Source: JBMNQH01 sp050944035 (GTDB taxonomy: Bacteria > Bacillota > Clostridia > Oscillospirales > Oscillospiraceae). From it: DNA of 64,000 nt. Location of the stretch: assembly GCA_050944035.1 (NCBI GenBank), contig JBMNQH010000001.1, positions 248,001 through 312,000 on the forward strand, written 5' to 3'. The position numbers and the translations under genes were made by a program. The notes below the pieces were generated by a model, which was given only the letters and a program-made list of their open reading frames with translations, made no database searches and was not told the DNA's origin. This document shows, piece after piece, positions 35,936-43,332 of this stretch (position 1 is its first letter; each line of letters starts with the position of its first letter).

Positions 35936-36667
35936 ATGGAATTGTTTCAGAAATTAATTTTGCCCACAGAGACAGATTGTTGGAACCAGCTTCGACCTTC
36001 GGATCTGTTCCAGTTGATGATTGGGGCGGCGGGCATACGCGCCTCTTTAGAAGGAATGTCAAGGCAGCGTCTGTTGGAAGAGAAGCAGGCAACCTGGATG
36101 ATTGGTCGTATGGAACTGCGGCAGTATTTGCCGCTCTATGGGGAAGAAACAGTTTCTGTCCATTGTAGTGCAAGAAGGGAGGTGGGCACCGGTTATATCC
36201 GGTTTGCAACAGTCTACCGTGGACAGGAAAAGGCGGCGGAATGTTCGATGCTGTTTCTTGCAGTGGATGTGGCGAAGCGTACCGCGATACGTCCGGCAGA
36301 ATTGGAATCCATGTGCACTTGGGAAGCATCAAAGGAAAGACTTCCAACCCCACGTCGGATTCCGCCAATACCAGAGCTACCAGCACTTGACCGGCATGTG
36401 GTTCGGTGGAATGAGTGCGATGTCAATGGTCATTTTGCGGGTGTGCGGTACATTGATGTTATCTGCAATGCGATTGACTACTGGCAGCTGGGACGGCGAA
36501 TCCAGACTTTGCATGTGGATTATATGCACGAATGTGTTGCAGGGATGGAGATTGTCACCTGTGGAGAGATCCGGGAAGAAGAGGCAGTGGTCTATGGCAA
36601 AACAGAGGATGGACAGGTTGCCTTTCGTGCACGTGCTGTCTTTGCAGGGCAAGAGGAAGCACAGTAG
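35936..36667 (+). CDS. Acyl-ACP thioesterase
   Basis: Releases fatty acids from acyl carrier protein, 243 residues, a double hot-dog protein like plant FatA/FatB. The first hot-dog half contains RPSDLFQLMIGAAGIRASLEG; the second half carries the catalytic Asn-His pair in WNECDVNGHFAGVRYIDVIC. Start ATG 35936 follows AGGAGAAT. It lies between two terminators (rpsU upstream, 36701-36728 downstream); no clear promoter of its own was found in the 30-base gap, so some read-through from rpsU is likely. Chain-length preference cannot be read. Confidence 0.88.
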   Translation: MELFQKLILPTETDCWNQLRPSDLFQLMIGAAGIRASLEGMSRQRLLEEKQATWMIGRMELRQYLPLYGEETVSVHCSARREVGTGYIRFATVYRGQEKAAECSMLFLAVDVAKRTAIRPAELESMCTWEASKERLPTPRRIPPIPELPALDRHVVRWNECDVNGHFAGVRYIDVICNAIDYWQLGRRIQTLHVDYMHECVAGMEIVTCGEIREEEAVVYGKTEDGQVAFRARAVFAGQEEAQ

Positions 36668-36700
36668 GATTGGTTACCAATTAAAAATTCTTAATTTATG

Positions 36701-36728
36701 GGCGGTCTCGGATGGTAGACCGCCTTTT
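36701..36728 (+). terminator. Intrinsic terminator after the thioesterase
   Basis: GGCGGTCT (36701-36708) pairs with AGACCGCC (36717-36724), 8 bp, 8-base loop, then TTTTGCC. Confidence 0.85.
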
Positions 36729-36742
36729 GCCGTTTCCTCTGC

Positions 36743-36771
36743 TTGCGTATTGCAGAAAATCTGTGTATAAT
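36743..36771 (+). promoter_or_regulatory. Promoter for the sirtuin-wecG-tmk operon
   Basis: TTGCGT (36743-36748), 17-base spacer, perfect TATAAT (36766-36771), just after the previous terminator and 38 bases before the sirtuin start. Confidence 0.8.
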
Positions 36772-36808
36772 GTTCACTGTATGAACGAGATCCGAAGGAG
36801 AGGAAACC

Positions 36809-37524
36809 ATGACGGAATCGATCAAACAATTGAAGCAAATGATCGCAGACAGTGAAAATATAGTGTTTTTTGGCGGTGCTGGCGTTTCTACAGAAAGTGG
36901 AATTCCGGATTTTCGAAGCGTAGATGGATTGTACCATCAACAGTATGAGTATCCGCCGGAGGAAATCATTAGCCACAGCTTTTTGTGAGAAGTCCAGAGG
37001 TGTTTTACCGATTTTATCGGGACAAACTGCTGGTCGGTGACGTCAAGCCCAATTCGGCGCATCTGCGTCTGGCAGCGCTGGAGCGAGAGAGAAAAGTAAA
37101 AGCGGTCATCACGCAAAACATTGATGGACTGCATCAAGCTGCTGGTAGTAAGGTCGTGCTGGAGCTGCATGGTTCCACCCACCGCTATTTCTGTACCCGC
37201 TGCAAGCGTGCAATTCCAGAGCGGGTGGTTGTAGAGGGGACAGGTGTGCCATACTGTTCCTGTGGTGGACGGATTCGTCCGGACGTCGTGTTGTATGAGG
37301 AGGCGCTGGACGAAGCGATTCTCCGGAAAGCGGTGTATTTTCTTCGCAACGCGGATATGCTGATTGTGGGTGGCACATCTCTGGCCGTCTATCCTGCCGC
37401 GGGCTTATTGGATTATTATCATGGGAATAAGCTTGTTTTAATCAACAAGACCTCGACCCCGCTCGACCAATCGGCCAATTTGTTGATTCCAGAGAACATT
37501 GGTGCGGTATTCGCGCAGGTATAA
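36809..37524 (+). pseudogene. Sir2-family NAD-dependent deacylase, frameshifted
   Basis: A sirtuin split by a one-base frameshift. The first part starts at ATG 36809 after GGAGAGG and reads the NAD-binding GGAGVSTESGIPDFRS, then YPPEEIISHSFL and stops at TGA 36986-36988. The second part continues in the -1 frame from 36985 (RSPEVFYRFYRDK) with the catalytic histidine in QNIDGLH, a Cys4 zinc site (FCTRCKR and YCSCGGRIRPD), and GGTSLAVYPAAGL. Adding one T to the T5 run at 36980-36984 would join the two exactly as HSFFVRSPEVF. All catalytic motifs survive, so the choice is recent mutation, sequencing error, or recoding; see findings. Intact, it would be about 238 residues. Confidence 0.85.
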
Positions 37525-37536
37525 CAGGAGGACAGT

Positions 37537-38274
37537 ATGCGAACAGAGATTCTAGGTGTCGGGTTTGACAATCTGACAAAAGAAGAGGCACTGGAACAGG
37601 GAGAGCTGCTGGTTGCGGCGCATAGCGGCGGCTTTGTCGTGACACCCAATCCGGAAATCGTGATGTTGTGTCGTGAGAATCCGGCGTTAAAAGCCGCAGT
37701 GGATGAGGCCTCTCTCGTGCTTGCCGACGGTGTGGGAATTATCCACGGTGCAAAGATTCTCGGTACCCCGATGAAGGATCGCAATCCGGGAATTGATTTT
37801 GGTACGGCGCTGATGAAAAAATTAGGTGAGCAGGGAAAGTCTGTTTTTCTGTTTGGAGCAAAACCCGGAGTGGCAGAGAAAGCAGCTGAACGGATTCAGG
37901 TACTTTGCCCGGGGATCGTGATTGCCGGTACAAATGACGGGTACTTTCAGGACGATACTCCGATTATTGAAAAGATCAATGCAGTAAAGCCGGATCTGTT
38001 GCTTGTCTGTCTCGGTGCGCCAAAGCAGGAATTGTGGATGCAGAACAATCGTGACAAATTAGACGTCGGATTGATGATCGGACTCGGCGGCTCGTTGGAT
38101 GTATTCGCTGGTGTGGTCAAACGCGCACCGGAAGTTTGGCAAAAACTGGGGCTGGAATGGTTCTATCGTCTATTGTGTGAGCCAAGCCGTATTGGCCGGA
38201 TGATGAAACTGCCCAAATTTCTCTTCATTGTAATTGGCCAGAGACTGCGGGGGAAGAAGGGACAGAATGCATAG
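37537..38274 (+). CDS. WecG/TagA/CpsF-family glycosyltransferase
   Basis: Membrane-associated sugar transferase, 245 residues, that adds the second sugar to a lipid-linked precursor of wall teichoic acid or related polymers. Motifs in order: GGFVVTPNPEIVMLC, LADGVGIIHGAKILG, VFLFGAKPGVAEKAA, GTNDGYFQDD, LLLVCLGAPKQELWM and GLGGSLDVFAGVVKRAPEVW. ATG 37537 follows AGGAGGA. A C-terminal hydrophobic/basic region (LCEPSRIGRMMKLPKFLFIV) fits TagA. It overlaps the next gene by 8 bases. The LCP ligase at 31.2 kb could finish the same polymer. Confidence 0.92.
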   Translation: MRTEILGVGFDNLTKEEALEQGELLVAAHSGGFVVTPNPEIVMLCRENPALKAAVDEASLVLADGVGIIHGAKILGTPMKDRNPGIDFGTALMKKLGEQGKSVFLFGAKPGVAEKAAERIQVLCPGIVIAGTNDGYFQDDTPIIEKINAVKPDLLLVCLGAPKQELWMQNNRDKLDVGLMIGLGGSLDVFAGVVKRAPEVWQKLGLEWFYRLLCEPSRIGRMMKLPKFLFIVIGQRLRGKKGQNA

Positions 38275-38932
38275 ATTTATTGTTATCGAAGGCATTGATG
38301 GCAGCGGGAAGTCCACGCAGTACCGTCTGCTGTGTGAGCGTCTGACAGCAGAGGGACACGACTTTCGAAAGCTTGTATTCCCGCGTTACGACAATCCCTC
38401 TTCCGCGCTGATCCGTATGTATCTGAACGGAGAGTTTGGCAGTCATCCCGCAGATGTCAGCGCATATGCCGCTTCCGCTTTTTTTGCTGTTGACCGCTAT
38501 GCGTCTTATAAGACCGTGTGGCAGGATGATTATCAAAATGGTCGGTTGATTTTGTCCGACCGCTATACCACATCCAACGCCGTCCATCAGGGCAGCAAGC
38601 TGCCGGAGGAAGCTTTGCCGGACTATTTATCCTGGTTGCGGGATTTTGAATTCCAGCGTATGGCCTTGCCGGAGCCTGATTTGGTCCTTTATTTGGATGT
38701 AGATGCGGAAACTTCACTGGCGCAGCTCAGCCTTCGTCAGCATGCGACCAATACCCAGGCGGATATCCATGAACAGGATACCGATTATCTTCGTGCCTGT
38801 GTCCGTACCGGGCGATATGCCGCAGATTATTTTGGATGGAAGCGCATTTGTTGTCTGAATCCAGATGGGAGTATGCGGGGAATAGAAGAAATTCATGAGA
38901 CAGTATATACAGCCGTGAAAGGAGTATTATAA
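38267..38932 (+). CDS. Thymidylate kinase-like protein
   Basis: Phosphorylates dTMP to dTDP, 221 residues. I start at ATG 38267 (MHRFIVIEGIDGSGKSTQ), just before the wecG-type stop. The P-loop GIDGSGKST is at about 9-17, FPRYDNPSS is the DR-like substrate motif region, and LILSDRYTTSNAVHQ the second conserved block. A LID-like segment precedes a C-terminal part that differs from tmk (RICCLNPDGS). It could be the second, thymidylate-kinase-like copy that clostridia carry, so I leave the gene symbol open. The stop shares a base with the next start (TAATG). Confidence 0.88.
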   Translation: MHRFIVIEGIDGSGKSTQYRLLCERLTAEGHDFRKLVFPRYDNPSSALIRMYLNGEFGSHPADVSAYAASAFFAVDRYASYKTVWQDDYQNGRLILSDRYTTSNAVHQGSKLPEEALPDYLSWLRDFEFQRMALPEPDLVLYLDVDAETSLAQLSLRQHATNTQADIHEQDTDYLRACVRTGRYAADYFGWKRICCLNPDGSMRGIEEIHETVYTAVKGVL

Positions 38933-39471
38933 TGGTATATATCATTCTTGGCAAAGGATTTGAAGAGATCGAAGCGATTGCACCGGGCGATATTCTGAGA
39001 AGAGGCCGTGAAAAGGTGCAGTATGCCGGCGTTGACAGTTTGACAGTTGTCGGTGCGCACGATATTGCAGTGACGGCAGACATGATGATTGACGATGTCG
39101 AGGCCGGAGAAGGGGATTACATCGTTGTTCCCGGCGGCGTTGTCGGTGTCGAAAGTATTCGAAACAGTAAAGCAGCACGGAAAGCTATTCTAGACGGTGT
39201 TGCCCGCGGTGCAAATGTTGCGGCGATCTGTGCCGGTCCCAGTGTCCTGGCAGATCTTGGTCTGATTGATGGTAAAAACATTACCTGTTATCCCGGAAGC
39301 GAGGCAATGATGGGTAACGCGTTCTGCAATGCCGGTGCAGAGGTCTGCGAGGATCAGGGGCTGATTACAGCTCGAGGTCCGGCCAGCGCGATTGAATTTG
39401 GTCTGGCACTGCTCGATGCCGTTGCGCCGATGAAAATTGTCGGTGAAGCAGTTCGCAAAGGGCTTGCCTGA
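38932..39471 (+). CDS. DJ-1/PfpI family protein
   Basis: Flavodoxin-like fold protein of 179 residues, start ATG 38932 after AAAGGAGTATTATA. The nucleophile-elbow cysteine is Cys100 in AAICAGPSVLADLG, with the acidic residue near Glu11 or Glu12 in GKGFEEIEA, as in YajL/DJ-1. Members of this family act in protein and nucleotide repair against glyoxal damage or as redox chaperones; which applies here is not visible. The gene is translationally coupled to tmk-like upstream, with 1 shared base, and followed 1 base later by the cyclo-ligase. Confidence 0.9.
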   Translation: MVYIILGKGFEEIEAIAPGDILRRGREKVQYAGVDSLTVVGAHDIAVTADMMIDDVEAGEGDYIVVPGGVVGVESIRNSKAARKAILDGVARGANVAAICAGPSVLADLGLIDGKNITCYPGSEAMMGNAFCNAGAEVCEDQGLITARGPASAIEFGLALLDAVAPMKIVGEAVRKGLA

Positions 39472-39472
39472 T

Positions 39473-40060
39473 TTGGAGAAGAGTGCGCTCCGTGCAGTGA
39501 TGCGCAGCCGCATCGCAGCTATGGAAGCAGATGTTTGCAAAAAGAGCGATCAGGAGATCTTCCTCAAAATTCTGGAGTTGCCGGAATATCATGCGGCAGA
39601 GACGCTGTTTGCTTATGCGAGTGTCCGGAAAGAAGTGGCTACCAGCGAGATATTGCGTCATGCAGCAGCGCAGGGGAAGCGGATTGCCCTGCCGATTGTA
39701 GAAAGCCGGACCGGACAGATGGTGTTTGCGTCTGTTTCTGATCAGAGCGATCTGATAGAAGGAGCTTTTGGAATCCCGGAACCAAAAAGATCTTGTCCGC
39801 TTCTATCTCCCGATAGTAAAACCCTGGTTTTTGTACCCGCACTTTGTTATGATTGGGCGGGAGTTCGACTTGGTCAGGGTGGTGGATACTATGATCGATG
39901 GCTTGCACAAACGAATCCTCATACCATAGGTTTGTGCAGAGAACTGTTCTTGCAGGATTGTCTGCCGTGTTTGCCCCATGATATTCGCGTTGATTGTGTG
40001 GTAACGGAGAAAAGAGTATTGAGGCTTCCGAAGAAGCCTCAATCAAAAGGTGTTTTTTAA
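39473..40060 (+). CDS. 5-formyltetrahydrofolate cyclo-ligase
   Basis: Returns 5-formyl-THF to the folate pool with ATP, 195 residues when started at TTG 39473 (MEKSALRAVMRSRIAAM); AAAGGG lies 10 bases upstream. Other in-frame starts at 39437, 39443 and 39464 would add a foreign N-terminus that overlaps the DJ-1 gene. Core motifs are AYASVRKEVATSEIL, IALPIVE, FVPALCYDWAGVRLGQGGGYYDRWL and GLCRELFL. The hairpin at 40021-40040 sits in its last codons. It closes the operon that begins with the sirtuin. Confidence 0.9.
   Translation: MEKSALRAVMRSRIAAMEADVCKKSDQEIFLKILELPEYHAAETLFAYASVRKEVATSEILRHAAAQGKRIALPIVESRTGQMVFASVSDQSDLIEGAFGIPEPKRSCPLLSPDSKTLVFVPALCYDWAGVRLGQGGGYYDRWLAQTNPHTIGLCRELFLQDCLPCLPHDIRVDCVVTEKRVLRLPKKPQSKGVF
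40021..40040 (-). terminator. UUCG-capped hairpin, possible end of the cysteine-rich transcript
   Basis: On the minus strand GAGGCTTC, loop TTCG, GAAGCCTC: an 8-bp stem with a C(UUCG)G tetraloop, one of the most stable RNA hairpins. AATACTCTTTTC follows on the minus strand. It also lies inside the end of the cyclo-ligase gene on the plus strand. Confidence 0.5.
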
Positions 40061-40108
40061 CGTGTCTATTTTTCGATTGCTCTGCCGCGGTTGCGACAGA
40101 CTAGGTCG

Positions 40109-40234
40109 TTAGCAGCAGCCGCAGCCGTTGTTTTCGCAGCTGCAGTTGTTGCCGCAGCCCCATCCACCACAGCAGAACAGGAGGATGAGAATGATGATAA
40201 TCCAGAAGCAGTTGTTACCATTTCCACAGAACAT
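40109..40234 (-). CDS. Small cysteine-rich membrane peptide (41 residues)
   Basis: A short gene with a strong ribosome binding site (GGAGAAAGG, 7 bases ahead of ATG 40234). The product has 10 cysteines in 41 residues, a hydrophobic core with FWIIIILILLF at about 10-20 and a C-terminal half rich in Cys, Gly and Asn (CGGWGCGNNCSC then ENNGCGCC). Similar peptides are common in Oscillospiraceae and are often annotated by the misleading name chorion class high-cysteine protein. Function unknown; metal binding, a redox or spore-coat role are possibilities only. A longer frame extends upstream to 40393 but has no ribosome binding site. Confidence 0.72.
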   Translation of the reverse strand: MFCGNGNNCFWIIIILILLFCCGGWGCGNNCSCENNGCGCC

Positions 40235-40333
40235 GAGATAACCTTTCTCCGCACATTCGTCAAAAAATTCCGTAAACCGTTTCCCGTGCGGGGGAACGTC
40301 CGGTGCGCTGTTTTTTAGAGTGTACTTTGACGA

Positions 40334-40362
40334 TTGCCCATCGGGGCCGTCTGAGCTATAGT
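40334..40362 (+). promoter_or_regulatory. Promoter upstream of mltG
   Basis: TTGCCC (40334-40339), 17-base spacer, TATAGT (40357-40362). It sits about 55 bases before the mltG start. Confidence 0.55.
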
Positions 40363-40416
40363 ATGCCCTGCACACAGCGACCGTGACATTCAAACTTACA
40401 TAGAAGGAGAGTACAA

Positions 40417-41832
40417 ATGTCAGATTCCACCAACAATCCCCATGAAAACGAATCTGTTGTTCCGGATTTCGATGATCTGGACAACTTAAGTGACATTTTC
40501 AAAGAAATTTCTGAGCTGGAGGATCCTCAAGTGGAGGGCATGGAACCAAAGGAAGCTGGACAGGCAGAATTTGTACCAGAGCATCCTATGACGGAGGAGC
40601 CTGAAGTTGAGATTCCGGTAGTTGAACGTCCTGTGGCAGACATTCCGGAAGATGCCACAGTCAAGCTGAGTAAGAAAGAGCTGAAAGCCATCCGGAAAGA
40701 GCAGAAGCGGGCTGCAAAAAAGAGCAGGACTGTGATACCAGAAGAGATTCCGGAGGAGGAAGAACGTGACTATCAGCCTATCCGCCGCAGTAGAGAAGGA
40801 AAACGCGGCTGTCTTGGCGGTTTGGTGTATGCGGTGTTTATCATTGCTTCCAGTATTGTTCTAGCCGTTGTGGGCTGGATGGTTGCCAGCGATGTTTTTT
40901 CTTTTAATACAGACGATTTTGTTGCGGTTGTCAGTATCAAAGAAGACGACAGTATCAGTGACGTTGCAGAAAAACTACATGAAGCCGATCTGGTGAAGTA
41001 CAAAGCACTTTTTAAGGTCTATGCTAAAATTTCCAACGCGAGTGAAAAAATTGGTGCCGGTACCTATGAGTTGGGTAGCAATCTGGATTACCGTGCTCTG
41101 GTCAACGCAATGCGTAGTGGCGGCGATTCCCAGGTTACGGTTGAAGTTACCATCCCCGAAGGTTATACCATGGGGAAGATCTTCTCAACTTTGGAGGAAG
41201 AAGGGGTCTGTGACGCCGAAGAGCTCTATAAGGCTGCCGCAGATTATAACTTCAGCTATAGTTTTCTCAGTAAGGAGACCGGTGATGCGACCCGTATGGA
41301 AGGCTACTTGTTCCCGGATACCTATGAATTTTATATGGGTGAGCAGGCAGCCAGTGTAATTGACAAATTCCTGTCTAACTTCAGCAGCAAGTTTACCAGC
41401 GAGATGATTGAAACAGCAGAAGCAAGAAAGATGACTTTGCATGAGATCATAACGTTGGCATCTCTGATTGAGCGGGAGGCAGCCAATGATGAAGAGCGTG
41501 CGGATATTGCATCGGTTATCTATAACCGTTTGAATAGCAACTATGACTATTTGGAGCTCGATTCTACTGTTTATTATGCTGCAGAGTTGATGGATGAAGA
41601 ATTTGATACCGAGTTGGACAGTCCTTATAATACCTATGAGCATGCTGGTTTGCCCGCAGGACCGATTTGTAATCCTGGCCTTTCGTCGATCAATGCAGCG
41701 CTTGAACCCAATTCGACAAGCTATATGTATTTTGCCTATGGTGTGGATGGCGTCAGCCATTTCTTTACCGGGTATAATGAGTTCCTGAATTTCATCAACA
41801 GTGACCAGTACGACAGCGGTGAAGCCGAATAA
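40417..41832 (+). CDS. mltG: Endolytic murein transglycosylase MltG
   Basis: Cleaves nascent glycan strands at the membrane and sets chain length, 471 residues, start ATG 40417 after AAGGAGAG. The first 140 residues are a long, acidic then basic cytoplasmic tail rich in Glu, Pro and Lys, followed by one membrane segment at about 142-165. The extracellular part has a LysM-like region and then the YceG domain: EGYLFPDTYEF, and the catalytic-glutamate block TLASLIEREA with Glu352, followed by ADIASVIYNRL and LDSTVYYA. The extended cytoplasmic tail is typical of Firmicutes MltG. It is transcribed with the U32 gene 5 bases downstream. Confidence 0.94.
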   Translation: MSDSTNNPHENESVVPDFDDLDNLSDIFKEISELEDPQVEGMEPKEAGQAEFVPEHPMTEEPEVEIPVVERPVADIPEDATVKLSKKELKAIRKEQKRAAKKSRTVIPEEIPEEEERDYQPIRRSREGKRGCLGGLVYAVFIIASSIVLAVVGWMVASDVFSFNTDDFVAVVSIKEDDSISDVAEKLHEADLVKYKALFKVYAKISNASEKIGAGTYELGSNLDYRALVNAMRSGGDSQVTVEVTIPEGYTMGKIFSTLEEEGVCDAEELYKAAADYNFSYSFLSKETGDATRMEGYLFPDTYEFYMGEQAASVIDKFLSNFSSKFTSEMIETAEARKMTLHEIITLASLIEREAANDEERADIASVIYNRLNSNYDYLELDSTVYYAAELMDEEFDTELDSPYNTYEHAGLPAGPICNPGLSSINAALEPNSTSYMYFAYGVDGVSHFFTGYNEFLNFINSDQYDSGEAE

Positions 41833-41837
41833 GAAAT

Positions 41838-43049
41838 ATGGAAATGAAATCCACCTCCCCAATTCTTTTGTCTCCGGTGGGAGATTTTGAACGACTGGAG
41901 ATGGCACTGCATTATGGTGCCGATGCCGTCTACCTTGCCGGCCGGGAATTTGGTATGCGCGCTTCGGCAGGGAACTTTGACGCAATACAGCTGGAGAAAG
42001 CCATCGCGTTATGCCACAGCCAGGGTGTGCAGGTGCATGTTACCTGTAACACCACGCCGCGCGAGGACGAAATTGCGCGTTTGCCCGCCTTTTTAGAACA
42101 ACTTGAGACTTTTGGTGCCGATGCTGTCATTATTGCAGATCTCGGGGTGTTCGGTATGGCCAAAACCTATGCACCCCATGTGGAGATCCACGCAAGCACG
42201 CAGCTTGGTGTGACCAACAGCGCAACGGCGTCGATGTTGTATGATATGGGCGCAAGCTGCGCAGTACTTGCCAGAGAGTTGAACCTGGAGGAAATTGCGG
42301 CCATTCGTGCCGCAACGCCAAAGAAGCTGGCGTTGGAAGGCTTTGTACATGGCGCCATGTGTGTGTCTTTTTCGGGACGTTGTCTTTTAAGCAATTATCT
42401 GACGGGTCGAGACGCCAATCGCGGTGCCTGTGCGCAACCCTGCCGCTGGACCTATTATCTGGTTGAACAAAAACGTCCCGGTGAGCGTTTTGAAATCTTT
42501 GAGGACAAGGGCACGCATATCCTGAATTCCCGTGATATGTGTATGATTGACCATCTGCCGGAGCTGTTGGATGCTGGTGTCACAAGTCTGAAAATTGAAG
42601 GACGTATGAAATCGGCTTACTATTGTGCGGCTGTGACTAACGCCTATCGCAATGCGCTGGATGCCGCACTGGCTGGGATGCCGCTGGATCCTGTTTGGGT
42701 GGAAGAAGTCAACAAGGTGAGCCATCGTCCTTACAGTACAGGTTTCTATTTTGGAGAACCGGGACAGTATTATCCGGATTCCATGTATTTTTCGGATGCA
42801 GATGTCTGTGCAATTGTAGAGAGCTGTGATGCCGAAGGCAATGCCCGGTTGACCCAACGCAATCGCTTTTTTGTCGGCGATACCGTAGAGCTGCTGGTGC
42901 GCGGACAAAAACCGATCCGGTTTGTTGTGGAGGCGATGCAGGATGGAGAAGGCAATGCCATTGAAAGTGCACCGCATCCGATGATGCAGTTGCGGATGAA
43001 ACTACCGGTTTTTAGTGACCGCCTGTCCATTTTACGAAAGTTGAAATAG
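41838..43049 (+). CDS. U32 family peptidase-like protein (tRNA hydroxylation, TrhP-like)
   Basis: A 403-residue U32 protein starting at ATG 41838 (41844 is an alternative; the ribosome binding site is weak for both). It begins PILLSPVGDFERLEMALHYGADAVY and carries the U32 signature EGFVHGAMCVSFSGRCLLSN, followed by RGACAQPCRW, whose cysteines are the likely iron-sulfur ligands. Members of this group (TrhP/YegQ, RlhA) make 5-hydroxyuridine or 5-hydroxycytidine in RNA with prephenate rather than degrading collagen. Which RNA is the target here is an inference. The gene closes with a long terminator. Confidence 0.88.
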   Translation: MEMKSTSPILLSPVGDFERLEMALHYGADAVYLAGREFGMRASAGNFDAIQLEKAIALCHSQGVQVHVTCNTTPREDEIARLPAFLEQLETFGADAVIIADLGVFGMAKTYAPHVEIHASTQLGVTNSATASMLYDMGASCAVLARELNLEEIAAIRAATPKKLALEGFVHGAMCVSFSGRCLLSNYLTGRDANRGACAQPCRWTYYLVEQKRPGERFEIFEDKGTHILNSRDMCMIDHLPELLDAGVTSLKIEGRMKSAYYCAAVTNAYRNALDAALAGMPLDPVWVEEVNKVSHRPYSTGFYFGEPGQYYPDSMYFSDADVCAIVESCDAEGNARLTQRNRFFVGDTVELLVRGQKPIRFVVEAMQDGEGNAIESAPHPMMQLRMKLPVFSDRLSILRKLK

Positions 43050-43053
43050 TTGA

Positions 43054-43102
43054 AATAAAAGAACCTCTCATTCAAACCATATGAATGGGAGGTTCTTTTA
43101 TT
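43054..43102 (+). terminator. Intrinsic terminator after the U32 gene
   Basis: A 20-bp stem (43054-43073 with 43083-43102, a few wobble pairs), 9-base loop, with A-rich and T-rich ends, so it can work in both directions. Starts 4 bases after the U32 stop. Confidence 0.9.
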
Positions 43103-43135
43103 GGAAACGGGAGCGGTTCAAAGCCATGTGAACCC

Positions 43136-43163
43136 TTGACAATGGTATGAATTGTGATAAAAT
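43136..43163 (+). promoter_or_regulatory. Promoter upstream of alaS, with flanking inverted repeat
   Basis: TTGACA (43136-43141), 16-base spacer, TAAAAT (43158-43163). Immediately upstream a 6-bp inverted repeat GGTTCA (43115-43120)/TGAACC (43129-43134) ends one base before the -35. Transcription should start near 43170, 160 bases ahead of alaS. Confidence 0.78.
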
Positions 43164-43187
43164 ATCTTGGGTATATTGATATGTTTG

Positions 43188-43233
43188 GCGACCCATTGCA
43201 GTCTCCGTTCCGGCTGGGACGCGAGCTTTTTTT
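43188..43233 (+). terminator. Terminator-like hairpin in the alaS leader
   Basis: GCGACCCA (43188-43195) pairs with TGGGACGC (43215-43222) apart from one A-A mismatch, with a 19-base loop, then GAGC and seven T's at 43227-43233. It lies about 20 bases after the predicted transcript start and 100 before alaS. Expected role: attenuation or release of a short leader RNA. Further downstream (about 43250-43285) another imperfect inverted repeat (GGGTGGAA/TTCCCAC) is present. Confidence 0.6.
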
Positions 43234-43332
43234 ATTTCAGGTGAGATAAAATTTTGGGTGGAATCAGTAAGCGTTCCCACAAAATGTCAGAACTCTATTT
43301 TAAAAATACACATATATGGGAGAGAAAACACA

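Noticed and set aside
36980..36990. Programmed -1 ribosomal frameshift in the sirtuin
   Set aside because: The run is only T5 and the slip site does not fit the X XXY YYZ heptamer; no stimulatory structure noted. Listed as a frameshifted gene instead.
43104..43332. A T-box riboswitch for alaS
   Set aside because: The T-run lies 100 bases upstream of the start and no antiterminator core is seen; a GGGTGG piece exists but the rest of the motif is missing.
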